64,000 bases of DNA from Myroides odoratus (lineage in GTDB: Bacteria; Bacteroidota; Bacteroidia; Flavobacteriales; Flavobacteriaceae): contig NZ_LROZ01000001.1 in assembly GCF_001549985.1 (NCBI RefSeq), positions 620,001 to 684,000 of the forward strand, written 5' to 3'. The translations under genes and the position numbers were made by a program. Position 1 is the stretch's first letter. Every line of letters starts with the position of its first letter. Under the pieces are notes generated by a model. That model ran no database searches, was not told the origin of the DNA, and was given only the letters and a program-made list of their open reading frames with translations. Shown one piece after another: positions 19,442 through 28,678 of the stretch.

Positions 19442-19500
19442 TTTTTCAATCCAAACATTGTTTCTGCTATTTAAAAAAAACTGATAGTCATCTATCAAAA

Positions 19501-19532
19501 CAGAAAAGGCTTGCGAATGCAAGCCTTTTCTG
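19501..19532. terminator. Bidirectional terminator between mfd and the M16 peptidase gene
   Basis: CAGAAAAGGCTTGC and GCAAGCCTTTTCTG form a perfect 14-bp stem with loop GAAT. The distal stem is A/T rich on both sides. Confidence 0.85.
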
Positions 19533-19591
19533 TTCTAGATTGGATTTCATCTATTTGTATATCAAACCCTTCTCCAATTTTCCATCTCCAA

Positions 19592-19626
19592 AAAAAAACA
19601 CCAACTGAAACGTTGGTGTTTTTTTT
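19592..19626 (-). terminator. Terminator of the M16 peptidase gene
   Basis: CACCAAC (19599-19605) pairs with GTTGGTG (19612-19618), extended by A and T runs on both flanks. It lies directly at the 3' end of the minus-strand gene. Confidence 0.85.
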
Positions 19627-19627
19627 A

Positions 19628-22552
19628 TTAATATCCGAATAGATCTTCTAAAGTTAATTCTTTGATTGTTCCGAATTTTTTAACGGCTTCCCAATCTAAG
19701 TTTTCTTTCTTACCTAATAAACCAACATTGAATGTTTTTCCTTTCACATGTTGGTTAAAGAAGTTTACTAAATCCCCCATTTTCATTTCTTGGGTTTGTT
19801 TGTAAATATCTTTGTTGATATCATAGTCAATTCCTCTCTCTTGTAAAGCTAACCAGTAATAGAAGATTTGAGCTTTTGTATAACGCTGTGTTGCGATATT
19901 TTTCAATGCTGAATTCTTAGCATTCTCAAATTGATTCTGCGCTTGAGGCATATCATTCATCAAGTCCATCATCGCATCAACAGCTTGTGGTAATTTATTA
20001 GCTTGTGTTCCTACATACGCCATTACGTAGTTGTACTTATCTAATTTTCCTGCATTTGCATAATAAGCATAAGCTGAATAAGCCAAGGATTTAGATTCTC
20101 TAATTTCTTGGAAAACCACAGATGCCATTCCTCCACCGAAGTAGCTATTGAATACACTTGATGTAACTAATAAGTCTTTATTAAACTTACTTTCTCTACC
20201 GCGGTAAGAAATTTCAGCTTGTACCATATCATAAGGAGCAAAATAAACCGTTCCATCTGTCATTGGTTCAGCATACACTTTTTTCACTGGTGTAACTTTT
20301 CCTTTTCCTAAGTTATGATTGGCTACGATTGCTTTTTTTACCGTTGCTAAATCATTTCCATAATAGAAAACCTCTTGATTATAGTCGAAGAATTTATGCA
20401 ATAGACCTACTAATTCTGTTGGTTTAATTGTTTTTAATTCTGTTTCGCTCAAGATGTCTTTGAATCGGCTCAATTGATTTCCTGAAACAATATAACTGTT
20501 TAAAGCACGTTGGATTCCTCCTTTGCTTGACTTCGCATCAAAACGAGCTTTTAAAATCTGATCTACTAAATTCTCATATGACTCTTGATCTGCTTTTGCA
20601 TCCGTCAATAAGTGCTCTAATAATTTAATTCCCGCTGGAATATTCTCTTTTAATCCAGAAATCGTGATATATGATTTATCTGTTCCTGTATTCAACGAAT
20701 AATCAACCCCTAATTTGTAGAATTCTTTACGAATATCTGCTGGAGAATATTTATTCGTTCCGATATAATCCAAGTATTCTAATGCTAAACTCAATTTTTT
20801 ATCGTGATCAGATCCTACTGGTGTGATATAAGTCACAGTAGCTAAATCATTCGTTACATTTTCAATGCTGTATAACGTGGTTTTGATTTTTCCGATTTTC
20901 TCCTTTTTCAAGGCTTTGTTGAAATCAACGAATTCTGGTTGAATATCTTTAACTGCAACTTGATTTAATGCTTTATAGAAAGCTGACTCGCTATCTCTAT
21001 TTAGGTCAATTGGTGTAATCCCAGGGTTCTCAACGCGAACTAAATCTTTATTTTCTCCTTGGCGTTTGTACACAATTGCATAGTTGTCTTTGTAGTTTTC
21101 ATTAGCAAAACGCACGATATCCGCTTTGGTAATCTTCTCCATACGGTCAATTTCGCTCACTGCTTCCTCCCAAGATCTACCTTGGATAAATGCTTGATAC
21201 ATTTCAGTAGCCATCGAGTCATTATCTTCTAATGCTTTCATTGAGTTCTTTCTCAATTCATTGATTACCGCTTGTAACAACCACTCGTCAAATTCTCCTT
21301 TTTTGATGTTTTCGATTTGCTCTAAAATGATATCTCTTACCTCTTCTAAGGTTTGTCCTTCATTAGGCATACCTGTTAATTCGTGAACGGAATAATCTTT
21401 CATGATCATTGACGAACTACCTGCGTATAATGCTTTTTGTTTTTGATTGATATCTAAGTCAATCAAACCTGCTTGACCATTGCTCAATAGCATATCAATC
21501 ATCGTTACATATAAAGCATCTTGTGTTTTTGCACCTCCTAAACGGAAGCCCATCTCTACGCGCTCAGCCTGTGGACTAAATACCTCAGCCGATTTAATTC
21601 CTTGAATCGGTTTTTCAACTGCTACATATTCTTTCGGTTGAACTCCTTTTTTCATTGTACCGAAATACTTGTTCACCATTTGAATCGTCTCATCAAATTG
21701 GATGTCTCCCACTAATACTACAGCGATATTATTTGGTACATAATATTGATCAAAGTAATTGTGGATGGCTACCATCGAAGGATTTTTCAAATGCTCTGAA
21801 GTTCCGATTGTCGTTTGCGTTCCATAGTGTGTCGTTGGAAACAACATCGCCATCATCTTCTCATTAGATGCCCAGAAGTCATTATCTTGACCACGGTTAA
21901 ACTCTTCGTATACTGCCTCTAATTCCGTATGGAATAAACGCAAAACCAATTGAGAAAAACGCTCTTTTTCAATGATTAAGAATTTTTCTAATTCATTGGA
22001 AGGAATGACATTTTTATATACGGTTTCATCAAACCAAGTATGTGCATTTGTTCCTGTTGCACCAATAGAAGCTACCGATTTATCATACTCATTGGCAACC
22101 GCATATTGAGAAGCTTCTTTCGAAATCTCATCAATCTTTTTATAGATTGCTTTTTTCTTTTCTAAATCTGTTTCATTTTTATGCTGCTCATACAAGTCAG
22201 AGATTTTCTTAATCAACGCTTGCTCTACTTCCCAATTAACTGTTCCTAATTTAGAAGTTCCCTTGAACAACATATGCTCTAAGTAATGTGCTAATCCTGT
22301 ATTGTCTTCTGGATCATTATTTGAACCAGTACGAACAGGAATATACGTTTGGATTCTCGGCTCATCGTGATTTTGTGCCAGATATACTTTTAGCCCATTA
22401 TTTAGGGTATAAATTCTAGCATTTGCTGGATCATTTTCTACATATTCATAGGTAAATCCATTGCCATCCGTTTTTGTAAGTGTTTTATATTGAGCGTGTA
22501 ATACACCACTCATTGAAAATATAAAACCAAACAATAGGTATCTTTTTTTCAT
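19628..22552 (-). CDS. M16 family zinc metallopeptidase, two-unit fusion
   Basis: A 974-residue exported protein with a signal peptide (MKKRYLLFGFIFSMSGVLHA). The inverted zinc motif is H89-Y-L-E92-H93 within GLAHYLEHMLFKGTSKLG, with the downstream glutamate in the ELEAVYEEFNRG segment. The length covers two tandem M16 halves of about 450 residues; the second half (from about 530) has no HxxEH and should be the inactive clamp half, ending in GGGMASVVFQEIRESKSLAYSAYA-like, Arg/Tyr-containing substrate-site sequence. This corresponds to PqqL/pitrilysin-type enzymes that degrade peptides in the periplasm. Specific substrates are unknown. It lies downstream of the phosphatase gene with a terminator between them and has its own -7 element. 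Confidence 0.92.
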   Translation of the reverse strand: MKKRYLLFGFIFSMSGVLHAQYKTLTKTDGNGFTYEYVENDPANARIYTLNNGLKVYLAQNHDEPRIQTYIPVRTGSNNDPEDNTGLAHYLEHMLFKGTSKLGTVNWEVEQALIKKISDLYEQHKNETDLEKKKAIYKKIDEISKEASQYAVANEYDKSVASIGATGTNAHTWFDETVYKNVIPSNELEKFLIIEKERFSQLVLRLFHTELEAVYEEFNRGQDNDFWASNEKMMAMLFPTTHYGTQTTIGTSEHLKNPSMVAIHNYFDQYYVPNNIAVVLVGDIQFDETIQMVNKYFGTMKKGVQPKEYVAVEKPIQGIKSAEVFSPQAERVEMGFRLGGAKTQDALYVTMIDMLLSNGQAGLIDLDINQKQKALYAGSSSMIMKDYSVHELTGMPNEGQTLEEVRDIILEQIENIKKGEFDEWLLQAVINELRKNSMKALEDNDSMATEMYQAFIQGRSWEEAVSEIDRMEKITKADIVRFANENYKDNYAIVYKRQGENKDLVRVENPGITPIDLNRDSESAFYKALNQVAVKDIQPEFVDFNKALKKEKIGKIKTTLYSIENVTNDLATVTYITPVGSDHDKKLSLALEYLDYIGTNKYSPADIRKEFYKLGVDYSLNTGTDKSYITISGLKENIPAGIKLLEHLLTDAKADQESYENLVDQILKARFDAKSSKGGIQRALNSYIVSGNQLSRFKDILSETELKTIKPTELVGLLHKFFDYNQEVFYYGNDLATVKKAIVANHNLGKGKVTPVKKVYAEPMTDGTVYFAPYDMVQAEISYRGRESKFNKDLLVTSSVFNSYFGGGMASVVFQEIRESKSLAYSAYAYYANAGKLDKYNYVMAYVGTQANKLPQAVDAMMDLMNDMPQAQNQFENAKNSALKNIATQRYTKAQIFYYWLALQERGIDYDINKDIYKQTQEMKMGDLVNFFNQHVKGKTFNVGLLGKKENLDWEAVKKFGTIKELTLEDLFGY

Positions 22553-22571
22553 AAATAGTAATTTGTAAGTC

Positions 22572-22579
22572 CAAAGCTA
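22572..22579 (-). promoter_or_regulatory. -7 element TAGCTTTG of the M16 peptidase gene
   Basis: On the minus strand TAGCTTTG fits TAnnTTTG and ends 19 bp before ATG 22552. The same octamer stands upstream of the phosphatase gene at 24360-24367. Confidence 0.6.
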
Positions 22580-22620
22580 AACATAATTCTCTTTTCTTAC
22601 ACAAAAATAATATCGGGTTA

Positions 22621-22661
22621 AAAAAGAAAACGCCTTCCGTTTTTCACTAAAGGCGTTTTCA
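22621..22661 (-). terminator. Terminator of the PafA phosphatase gene
   Basis: GAAAACGCCTT (22627-22637) pairs with AAGGCGTTTTC (22651-22661), 13-nt loop, with a minus-strand T run beyond. It stands between the phosphatase and peptidase genes, so these are separate units. Confidence 0.85.
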
Positions 22662-22667
22662 TCTTTC

Positions 22668-24314
22668 TTATTGTTCGATTGCTTCTTGAATTGGGGTTCC
22701 AATGTTTCCATTAGGGAACTCTATTTTCAAGATTTGTGCTATTGTTGGTGCAATATCTGTCATATGTGTTTGACGAGTTGTTTTTCCTGGCTTAACCCCC
22801 CATCCTAAGAATACTGCTGGAATATGTGCATCATATGAATTCCAACTACCATGTGTAGTCCCTTTTCCATCTTTTGCTCCACTAAACCATTGCGGTTCTA
22901 AGATAAGTTGAATCGCTCCACTTCGTTTATAATTATATCCGTTGATGATGCGTTCTCTTAATAGTTGAGGTACTGATGATTTCGATGCTTCATTCATATC
23001 AACGACAAAGGCTACTCCCTCTACTTTTTTCAATAGTTTAATCGCAGCATCAATAACTTCCTCTTCCTCTACATTATTCGTTTCAATTACTTCATAGTTT
23101 AAATGCACTTGATAATTGGCTAAACTTTTTACCAAGTTTTCAATTCCAAATTTTCTCGCTAATTGCTCATTCAGGTTTTTGCGGATAACCTTTGTATCAA
23201 AGTAACCCGAATTTCCTTTTTGATCTGCAAAAAACTTTGGATTGTGAGCAGCTCCATGATCTGCACTTAAAAACAAAGTATAATTACCTTTTCCAATATG
23301 TTGATCTAAATACGTCAAGAAATCAGCAATATCTCGATCCAAACGCAAGTACGTATCTTCTATTTCAATTGAATTAATCGCAAATTGATGTCCAATATAA
23401 TCCGTTGATGATAAACTTACTGCTAAGAAATCCGTTACTTGTAAAGGGTTATTCCCCAATTGCTCGTTTTCAATTGCTCGTTTAGCAAAATCTAACGTTA
23501 AGGTATTTCCTTGAGGAGTACTTTTAATTAATTCATATCCATTCTCTTTCTTTAGTTTTACTAAATCACGTGGAAATGTTGGTGTTTGTTCACCTTTAAA
23601 CGTCTCTTCATACTCGTTATTATCTGCTGTACTCAACACATAGGTATCTATAGGATACAACGTCTTCCATCCTTGTTTGTAGTACTGATCGACCAACTTC
23701 TCTTTATTGAATCCCTTTACCCATTTTGGTAAATCCTTCATATAATAGGTACTCGTAATCCAATCTCCTGTTTTACCATCTAACCAATACGCAGCATTGG
23801 CAAAATGTCCTGCAGGGAGAATTCCTCCTCTATCTTTAATTGCAATTCCAATTACTTTAGATTGGAAATTAGTAGCCAATTTTAATTGATCCGTAATAGT
23901 CGACACCAATAAATTCTTCGGTGATTGTTGTCCTACTTTTCCTTCACCCCCAACTGCCTGAACACTGTCATCTTGTGTACAATACATGTTTTGTCCTGTT
24001 GCTTGGATAATAAAATCATTTCCAGCAATTCCGTGTATCGCAGGTACACTTCCTGTATAAATAGTACTATGTCCAATTGCAGTATACGTTGGTACATAAT
24101 CAATTAACGTATTTTCGCTGGAAAACCCTTCGTTTAATAAGCGTTTAAATCCATTTTCACTATATCGATCATAATAACGATATAAATAATCCCAGCGCAT
24201 TTGATCAACTACAAGACCCACCACTAATTTTGGTTTTTCTAATTTTTCACTTGCTAAAACAGCAAATGAAAAAAAGCAGCACATGGCTGTAATTACCGTT
24301 GACTTAATCTTCAT
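22668..24314 (-). CDS. pafA: PafA-type alkaline phosphatase
   Basis: A 548-residue periplasmic phosphomonoesterase of the alkaline phosphatase superfamily. ATG 24314 gives a proper signal peptide (MKIKSTVITAMCCFFSFAVLA); the longer frame adds 38 residues without export character. The active site matches the characterised Elizabethkingia PafA almost residue for residue: metal ligand D37 in VVDQMRWDYL, nucleophile T78 in TYTAIGHSTIYTGS, N99 in IAGNDF, and the Lys-Arg pair K160/R162 in IAIKDRGG. Metal ligands follow in SSTDYIGHQ, FLSADHGAAHNP and GTTHGSWN. PafA enzymes are known to be made without phosphate starvation. Gene symbol assigned from these residues. Confidence 0.9.
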   Translation of the reverse strand: MKIKSTVITAMCCFFSFAVLASEKLEKPKLVVGLVVDQMRWDYLYRYYDRYSENGFKRLLNEGFSSENTLIDYVPTYTAIGHSTIYTGSVPAIHGIAGNDFIIQATGQNMYCTQDDSVQAVGGEGKVGQQSPKNLLVSTITDQLKLATNFQSKVIGIAIKDRGGILPAGHFANAAYWLDGKTGDWITSTYYMKDLPKWVKGFNKEKLVDQYYKQGWKTLYPIDTYVLSTADNNEYEETFKGEQTPTFPRDLVKLKKENGYELIKSTPQGNTLTLDFAKRAIENEQLGNNPLQVTDFLAVSLSSTDYIGHQFAINSIEIEDTYLRLDRDIADFLTYLDQHIGKGNYTLFLSADHGAAHNPKFFADQKGNSGYFDTKVIRKNLNEQLARKFGIENLVKSLANYQVHLNYEVIETNNVEEEEVIDAAIKLLKKVEGVAFVVDMNEASKSSVPQLLRERIINGYNYKRSGAIQLILEPQWFSGAKDGKGTTHGSWNSYDAHIPAVFLGWGVKPGKTTRQTHMTDIAPTIAQILKIEFPNGNIGTPIQEAIEQ

Positions 24315-24359
24315 TTTTTTCTTTATTTGGGTGTTATTTAAGTATTTAATAAGGTTTAA

Positions 24360-24367
24360 CAAAGCTA
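24360..24367 (-). promoter_or_regulatory. -7 element TAGCTTTG of the phosphatase gene
   Basis: TAGCTTTG on the minus strand, 45 bp before ATG 24314. It lies within the longer open frame and so supports the inner start. The remaining divergent space to 24618 holds only the promoter of the Crp-like gene. Confidence 0.55.
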
Positions 24368-24574
24368 TTAAAGTCATTCTACATAGAAAACATCTTGCAT
24401 CATAAAGTTTGTTAGCATATTCAATCACCTAAAAAATTCATTTTGACAAATAAAGGCTTTTTGCCCTAATTTCATATTATCTCAATATTAAATATCAATA
24501 ATCCTCTAGATAAATTAAAAATTTTATTCTTTCGTACTCTTGTAATTCCACCATTACCTTTCTTTGAGAATCCC

Positions 24575-24582
24575 TATCTTTG
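24575..24582 (+). promoter_or_regulatory. -7 element TATCTTTG of the Crp-like regulator
   Basis: TATCTTTG ends 36 bp before ATG 24619 and lies upstream of the inner start. No -33 TTG at the right distance. Confidence 0.55.
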
Positions 24583-24618
24583 TGTATTCACAACTCAATC
24601 AATTTCATACCTTTTATC

Positions 24619-25179
24619 ATGGATATCGATCAAATTCTTACGGCTATTTATCCTCTACCTGAGCCTTCCCTAACAGCACTAAAGAGTTTGTGTAGTGAAT
24701 TGCATCTACCGAAAGGTCATATTTTACTTGAAGCAGATCGCATTGAGCACAACATCTACTTTATTAAACAGGGGGTAGTTCGCGCTTTTTCCTCTCATGA
24801 AGAAGGAGAAATCACCTTTTGGTTTGGCGAAGAGGGAGGGACTATTCTATCCATGAATAACTATGTAGAAAATCAAAAAAGCTATGAGAGTATTGAGCTT
24901 TTGGTTGATTGTGAACTCTATCAGGTCAATGTTCATGAACTAAGTGAATATTATTTGACAGATATCCACATCGCTAACTTTGGGCGCAAATTGGCAGAAA
25001 AGGAATTAATGCGCGTAGAAAAGCGTATTATTTCTCGAGACTTGCTATCCGCTACAGCGCGTTATAAAGATTTAATTTCCAATTATCCTACCATTATTCA
25101 GCGCGTACCACTCAAACATATTGCTTCCTATTTGGGAATTACACAAGTTAGTTTGAGCCGCATACGCAAAGATGTTTAA
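24619..25179 (+). CDS. Crp/Fnr-family transcriptional regulator
   Basis: A 186-residue cytoplasmic regulator. Residues about 25-120 form a cyclic-nucleotide-binding-like beta roll (LPKGHILLEADRIEHNIYFIKQGVVRAF, shown here as the start of the roll in short form: KGHILLEAD, YFIKQGVVRAF). The C-terminal helix-turn-helix is PLKHIASYLGITQVSLSRIR, with LSRIRK as recognition helix. No Fe-S cysteine cluster is present, so it is not an oxygen-sensing Fnr, and the cAMP-binding residues are not conserved. Such proteins are common in Bacteroidota with unknown ligands. ATG 24619 is preferred over an upstream start by domain length and promoter position. Confidence 0.85.
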   Translation: MDIDQILTAIYPLPEPSLTALKSLCSELHLPKGHILLEADRIEHNIYFIKQGVVRAFSSHEEGEITFWFGEEGGTILSMNNYVENQKSYESIELLVDCELYQVNVHELSEYYLTDIHIANFGRKLAEKELMRVEKRIISRDLLSATARYKDLISNYPTIIQRVPLKHIASYLGITQVSLSRIRKDV

Positions 25180-25188
25180 TCCTATATT

Positions 25189-25245
25189 GCATTAAATTTA
25201 GCCTCTTTATACTAGAAGAGCCTAAATCTTTACTTACCTTTAGGC
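25189..25245 (+). other. Two overlapping, mutually exclusive hairpins between regulator and HAD gene
   Basis: ATTTAGCCTCTT can pair with AAGAGCCTAAAT (one mismatch), and GCCTAAA (25220-25226) can instead pair with TTTAGGC (25239-25245). The two stems share the GCCTAAA arm. No T run follows, so a simple terminator is not evident. Confidence 0.4.
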
Positions 25246-25263
25246 TGATTATAACAACATAAC

Positions 25264-25950
25264 ATGAATAAAATTAAAGTTGTTGCATTTGATGCAGACG
25301 ATACCCTTTGGATTAATGAGCCTTATTTCAAAGAAGCAGAACAACAATTCTGTATCTTGATGGAAGATTACCTTACCCATCAAAGTATTTCTCAGATTCT
25401 CTTTAAAACTCAAGTTGATAATTTACCGCTTTATGGTTATGGAATTAAGGGATTTACGCTTTCCATGATTGAATCCGCTGAAATTATTTCTAAAGGAACT
25501 TTAAACATAAAAATTATTGATAAAATTGTCAAGATAGGAAAGGATTTATTGACTAAACCTGTTGAATTGATTGATGATGTGGAAACAATTCTCCAAGAAT
25601 TACAAACAAAATATCGTTTGGTCGTTGCTACCAAAGGAGACTTAAAAGATCAACATCGCAAATTACACAAGTCGGGGTTAGGTTCCTATTTTCACCATAT
25701 TGAAGTAATGACGGATAAAGAAAAAATCGATTATGAAAAATTACTACTGCGATTAGACGTACAACCAGAGGAATTTATCATGATTGGAAATTCGTTGCGC
25801 TCTGATGTGTTACCCGTCCTGGAGCTAGGTGGCTATGCTGTACATGTTCCTTTTCATACAACTTGGTTACACGAACACATTGAACACCCTGTGATTCACG
25901 AGAATTTCACTTCCATTAAAAAATTATCTGAAATTAAAGGCCTGTTGTAA
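25264..25950 (+). CDS. HAD-superfamily hydrolase
   Basis: A 228-residue cytoplasmic phosphatase-type protein. HAD motif I is VVAFDADDTLW (catalytic aspartates in DADDT), motif II is the Thr of LVVATKGD, motif III is Lys in the DKEKIDYEK region, and motif IV is EFIMIGNSLRSDVLP. A helical cap lies between motifs I and II. The substrate cannot be told from sequence. It lies 84 bp after the Crp-like gene and 45 bp before a lipoprotein gene. Confidence 0.85.
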   Translation: MNKIKVVAFDADDTLWINEPYFKEAEQQFCILMEDYLTHQSISQILFKTQVDNLPLYGYGIKGFTLSMIESAEIISKGTLNIKIIDKIVKIGKDLLTKPVELIDDVETILQELQTKYRLVVATKGDLKDQHRKLHKSGLGSYFHHIEVMTDKEKIDYEKLLLRLDVQPEEFIMIGNSLRSDVLPVLELGGYAVHVPFHTTWLHEHIEHPVIHENFTSIKKLSEIKGLL

Positions 25951-25995
25951 TAGGTTTGATCTACACAAAAAACAAAAACAAAAAATAAACAAGCG

Positions 25996-26478
25996 ATGAA
26001 AACAAGAATTTTAATCTTAGCAGCCCTAACCTTAACTTCAGGTTACCTTTTGACAAGCTGCAAAGAAAACACCAAAGAAGCCACTACAACTGCTCCAGAA
26101 GCAACGGAAGCGAGTCAAGTTACAGAAGCAACAAAAGCAGCACCTGTTAACCTAACTTTTGTATCAGAAGGCTATGCAACAAAAGAAGATGGATCGGATT
26201 GGGTAAAAATCAACATAACAAGTTTAGAAAAAGATCAAGTTGCTATTCTCGTGACTTCGAGAGAAGACATTAAAAAACCTACTTGCTCTTTAGAAACCGC
26301 AGCAACCCAATTAAATGACCATACGTATCAAGCCATCTTACAAGAAGTTCCTGTAAACTTTACTTTAAAAGAAGGGGAATTAAGCATTGATACCGTAAAC
26401 GAAAGTGATAGAGGAGTTTTATCGTACTACTGTTCAGGTGGAGGTTCTTTAGTTGGAAGTTATAAAACACTAAACTAA
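25996..26478 (+). CDS. Putative lipoprotein with C-terminal CSGGGSLVG motif
   Basis: A 160-residue lipoprotein: signal peptide MKTRILILAALTLTSGYLLTSC with lipobox cysteine 22, then a Thr/Ala/Glu-rich linker (about 25-50), then a beta domain of about 110 residues. The mature domain has two cysteines (KPTCSLE and SYYCSGGGSLVGSY) that could form one disulfide. The Gly-rich end with a conserved-looking cysteine recalls small lysozyme-inhibitor-like envelope lipoproteins, but this is only a resemblance. No function is assigned. Confidence 0.7.
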   Translation: MKTRILILAALTLTSGYLLTSCKENTKEATTTAPEATEASQVTEATKAAPVNLTFVSEGYATKEDGSDWVKINITSLEKDQVAILVTSREDIKKPTCSLETAATQLNDHTYQAILQEVPVNFTLKEGELSIDTVNESDRGVLSYYCSGGGSLVGSYKTLN

Positions 26479-26485
26479 GGTTTTC

Positions 26486-26528
26486 ATCCTCCTCATACTT
26501 GATGTAATTTACCATTTTTAGGAGGATA
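26486..26528 (+). other. Inverted repeat ATCCTCCT...AGGAGGAT after the lipoprotein gene
   Basis: Perfect 8-bp arms at 26486-26493 and 26521-26528 with a 27-nt loop, 7 bp after the stop. No T run follows; the strong terminator is downstream at 26543-26582. Confidence 0.4.
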
Positions 26529-26542
26529 TAAGACTTATACAA

Positions 26543-26582
26543 AATAGAAAAAGGAAACCCAACGGTTTCCTTTTTCTATTTC
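26543..26582. terminator. Bidirectional terminator between convergent genes
   Basis: AAATAGAAAAAGGAAACC and GGTTTCCTTTTTCTATTT form an 18-bp perfect stem with loop CAAC. It can serve the lipoprotein gene (plus) and the beta-barrel gene ending at 26661 (minus). Confidence 0.9.
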
Positions 26583-26660
26583 ATAAACAATTTTATTCTA
26601 TATCGCACTTGTTCATCGATTGATTGGGTATTCTAGGAATCTCCATTTTGTTCGATTTCA

Positions 26661-27362
26661 CTAAAAGCGATAGCCTACATAAACACCAAAATTCTGATTG
26701 TAGATTTTGAGGTCATTCGCTCCTGTATTTTCTTCTACCCCAAACGTATTGGAGTTATCAAAAATGGAAGCAAATCCTCGGGTATATTGTGCACCTACGA
26801 TTAACCCAAATTTAAATTGATACTCTAGGCCTGCAGTAATTCCATAATCCATTTTTTGCAGGTATTTACTATCTTCTTGATCATCTTCTGTAGCGCCAAA
26901 GATTCCATGATCCTTATACGTTTTCCCATTTTCATCAACGGAAGTAATAGACGAATACAACAACATATTGATGTAAGGTCCTGCATAAAGCTGCAATCCC
27001 CCTATCTTAAACGTCGGGCTAATTGGATTCAGACGTAAACTGTGCATTTCTAACGTTGCATTAAACGTATGTTCCTCTAACTCTCGTTTAAAATCTGCTC
27101 CGTAATTCTGATAGTACAATTCATGTTTTAATCCAAAATAGGTTCCGATACTATTATCTACACTCACTCCCACAAAAAAATTATTGCGTTTATCTACTTT
27201 GCCCGCTATGGCTAATTCATTCACGTCACCTCCTTTTAGTGTGGATTGTAACCAACCCGCTTTTACACTAAAAGAGGTTCTTCCTTTTAGATCTTCATTG
27301 AAGTCCTGTGCTTTCATCGAAAGCCCAGTTAATACTATTAAACTAAATATAATGTGTTTCAT
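26661..27362 (-). CDS. Small outer-membrane beta-barrel protein (PorT-like)
   Basis: A 233-residue protein with signal peptide MKHIIFSLIVLTGLSMKAQ; ATG 27362 is chosen over an upstream start that adds seven basic residues. The rest alternates polar and hydrophobic residues in short strands (FSVKAGWLQS, YFGLKHELYYQNYG, LQLYAGPYINMLLYSS, YGITAGLEYQFKFGLIVGAQYTRG split over several strands) and ends in VYVGYRF with a terminal Phe, as in OmpX/PorT-type barrels. It begins 11 bp after the stop of the TolC-like gene and is probably the last gene of the metal efflux operon. Its part in efflux is unknown. Confidence 0.75.
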   Translation of the reverse strand: MKHIIFSLIVLTGLSMKAQDFNEDLKGRTSFSVKAGWLQSTLKGGDVNELAIAGKVDKRNNFFVGVSVDNSIGTYFGLKHELYYQNYGADFKRELEEHTFNATLEMHSLRLNPISPTFKIGGLQLYAGPYINMLLYSSITSVDENGKTYKDHGIFGATEDDQEDSKYLQKMDYGITAGLEYQFKFGLIVGAQYTRGFASIFDNSNTFGVEENTGANDLKIYNQNFGVYVGYRF

Positions 27363-27372
27363 CCTACGCTTC

Positions 27373-28671
27373 TTAAAAATCAATATCCCAAATTCCCACC
27401 GCTTTTTCTAACTCTACCAACGATTCTGCATAACCGAATAAAGTCTCTGCATATGCTTGTTGGGTTTCATTATAGGTACGCTGTGCATCTAACACTTCTA
27501 ATAAGCTACTAGCACCACGTTGGTAGCTATACTTAATCCCTTCAAATACTTGTTTCGCTTCATCTAACATGCCATTTTCAAACCGTTGAATTTGCTTCTG
27601 TTTGGTTAAATAATTGCGATAGGCCTGTGTAATTTCTTTTTCCAACTCCAATTCAACCATATCATATTCCAACTCTGCTTGTCTCTCTTCATACAAAGCC
27701 GTTTTCAACCCTGCATCACGTCGATTTGAAAATTTCAGAGGAACCGAAATACCTGCTTTCACTACAGTATTTCCTGGTGTAGGTGCTACTGCATTTTTGA
27801 CAAATGAATTATTTTCAACCCCTAAATTCAATCCTAAATCAATCACGCGTTCTGCTCTCGCTAGCGCAACTTGACGTCCCGCAACTACTTTATTTTGTTG
27901 TGCAACTAGAAAATCTGCACGATTATTCTGAGCCGTTACAATGAGATCCTCCAAGGCAAATAGGCGAACGAATTGATTAAAATCACCTACTGGTAAATAA
28001 ATAGAATCCATTCGACGCGCACTAATGATATTGCGCACTTCAATCAAACTATTTTCCCAAGCATCATCTGCATCTTGTAGATCATTAAGCATCGACTTGG
28101 CTTCCAACTTACTTTGGATGGCATCCACTTTGCTAATTTGCCCTAAAGAATAGCGAATACTATCGGACTGTGCTACTTGACGCATGGATTCATATGAATC
28201 TTTTTGAATATCAAACAACATCTTGTTTTGCATAGCCTCCAAAAAAGTAATCGTTGATTCTGCACGCAACGTGTGAAAGAACTCTTGTAGCTCTAATTCT
28301 GCTAATACTTTCTGATCATGTGCTAAGTTCTTTCTTGCTCTTCGCTTGCCTCCAAGTTCTAGATCCCAAGACAATTCTGCCTCAAATCCATACCCCATTT
28401 GCATGCGTTTCTGTTGGTTATCTGCCCAACCAAAACTCAATTCTGGATCAGGAAATGCTTTAGCAGCCTGTACTTCTGCCTCTGCGATGTTGATATTATA
28501 CTTTTCTGCAGCATAACTCAGGTTGTTTACTACCATTTTGGATAGAAACTCCTTATAGGTCAATGTGCTTTTATTTGTAGCTTGCTCCGTATGCCCATCT
28601 TGCGCATACATTGTGCCACCACAAACGATTGACATCACACTTATACTTATATATTTCTTTACAATATTCAT
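27373..28671 (-). CDS. TolC/CzcC-family outer-membrane efflux channel
   Basis: A 432-residue outer-membrane factor with signal peptide. It carries the duplicated coiled-coil-plus-barrel layout of the OEP family: LQEFFHTLRAESTITFLEAMQNK in the first helical repeat region and LEKEITQAYRNYLTKQKQIQRF in the second, here quoted in part (LEVLDAQRTYNETQQAYAE near the end is the typical last helix). It lies 7 bp after the RND pump gene, making a three-part exporter with it and the adaptor. The channel should export metal ions from the pump to the outside. Confidence 0.9.
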   Translation of the reverse strand: MNIVKKYISISVMSIVCGGTMYAQDGHTEQATNKSTLTYKEFLSKMVVNNLSYAAEKYNINIAEAEVQAAKAFPDPELSFGWADNQQKRMQMGYGFEAELSWDLELGGKRRARKNLAHDQKVLAELELQEFFHTLRAESTITFLEAMQNKMLFDIQKDSYESMRQVAQSDSIRYSLGQISKVDAIQSKLEAKSMLNDLQDADDAWENSLIEVRNIISARRMDSIYLPVGDFNQFVRLFALEDLIVTAQNNRADFLVAQQNKVVAGRQVALARAERVIDLGLNLGVENNSFVKNAVAPTPGNTVVKAGISVPLKFSNRRDAGLKTALYEERQAELEYDMVELELEKEITQAYRNYLTKQKQIQRFENGMLDEAKQVFEGIKYSYQRGASSLLEVLDAQRTYNETQQAYAETLFGYAESLVELEKAVGIWDIDF

Positions 28672-28678
28672 CTCAATG

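Noticed and set aside
19420..19608. 62-codon frame after mfd
   Set aside because: It runs through heptamer repeats and a terminator hairpin, so it is not a plausible gene.
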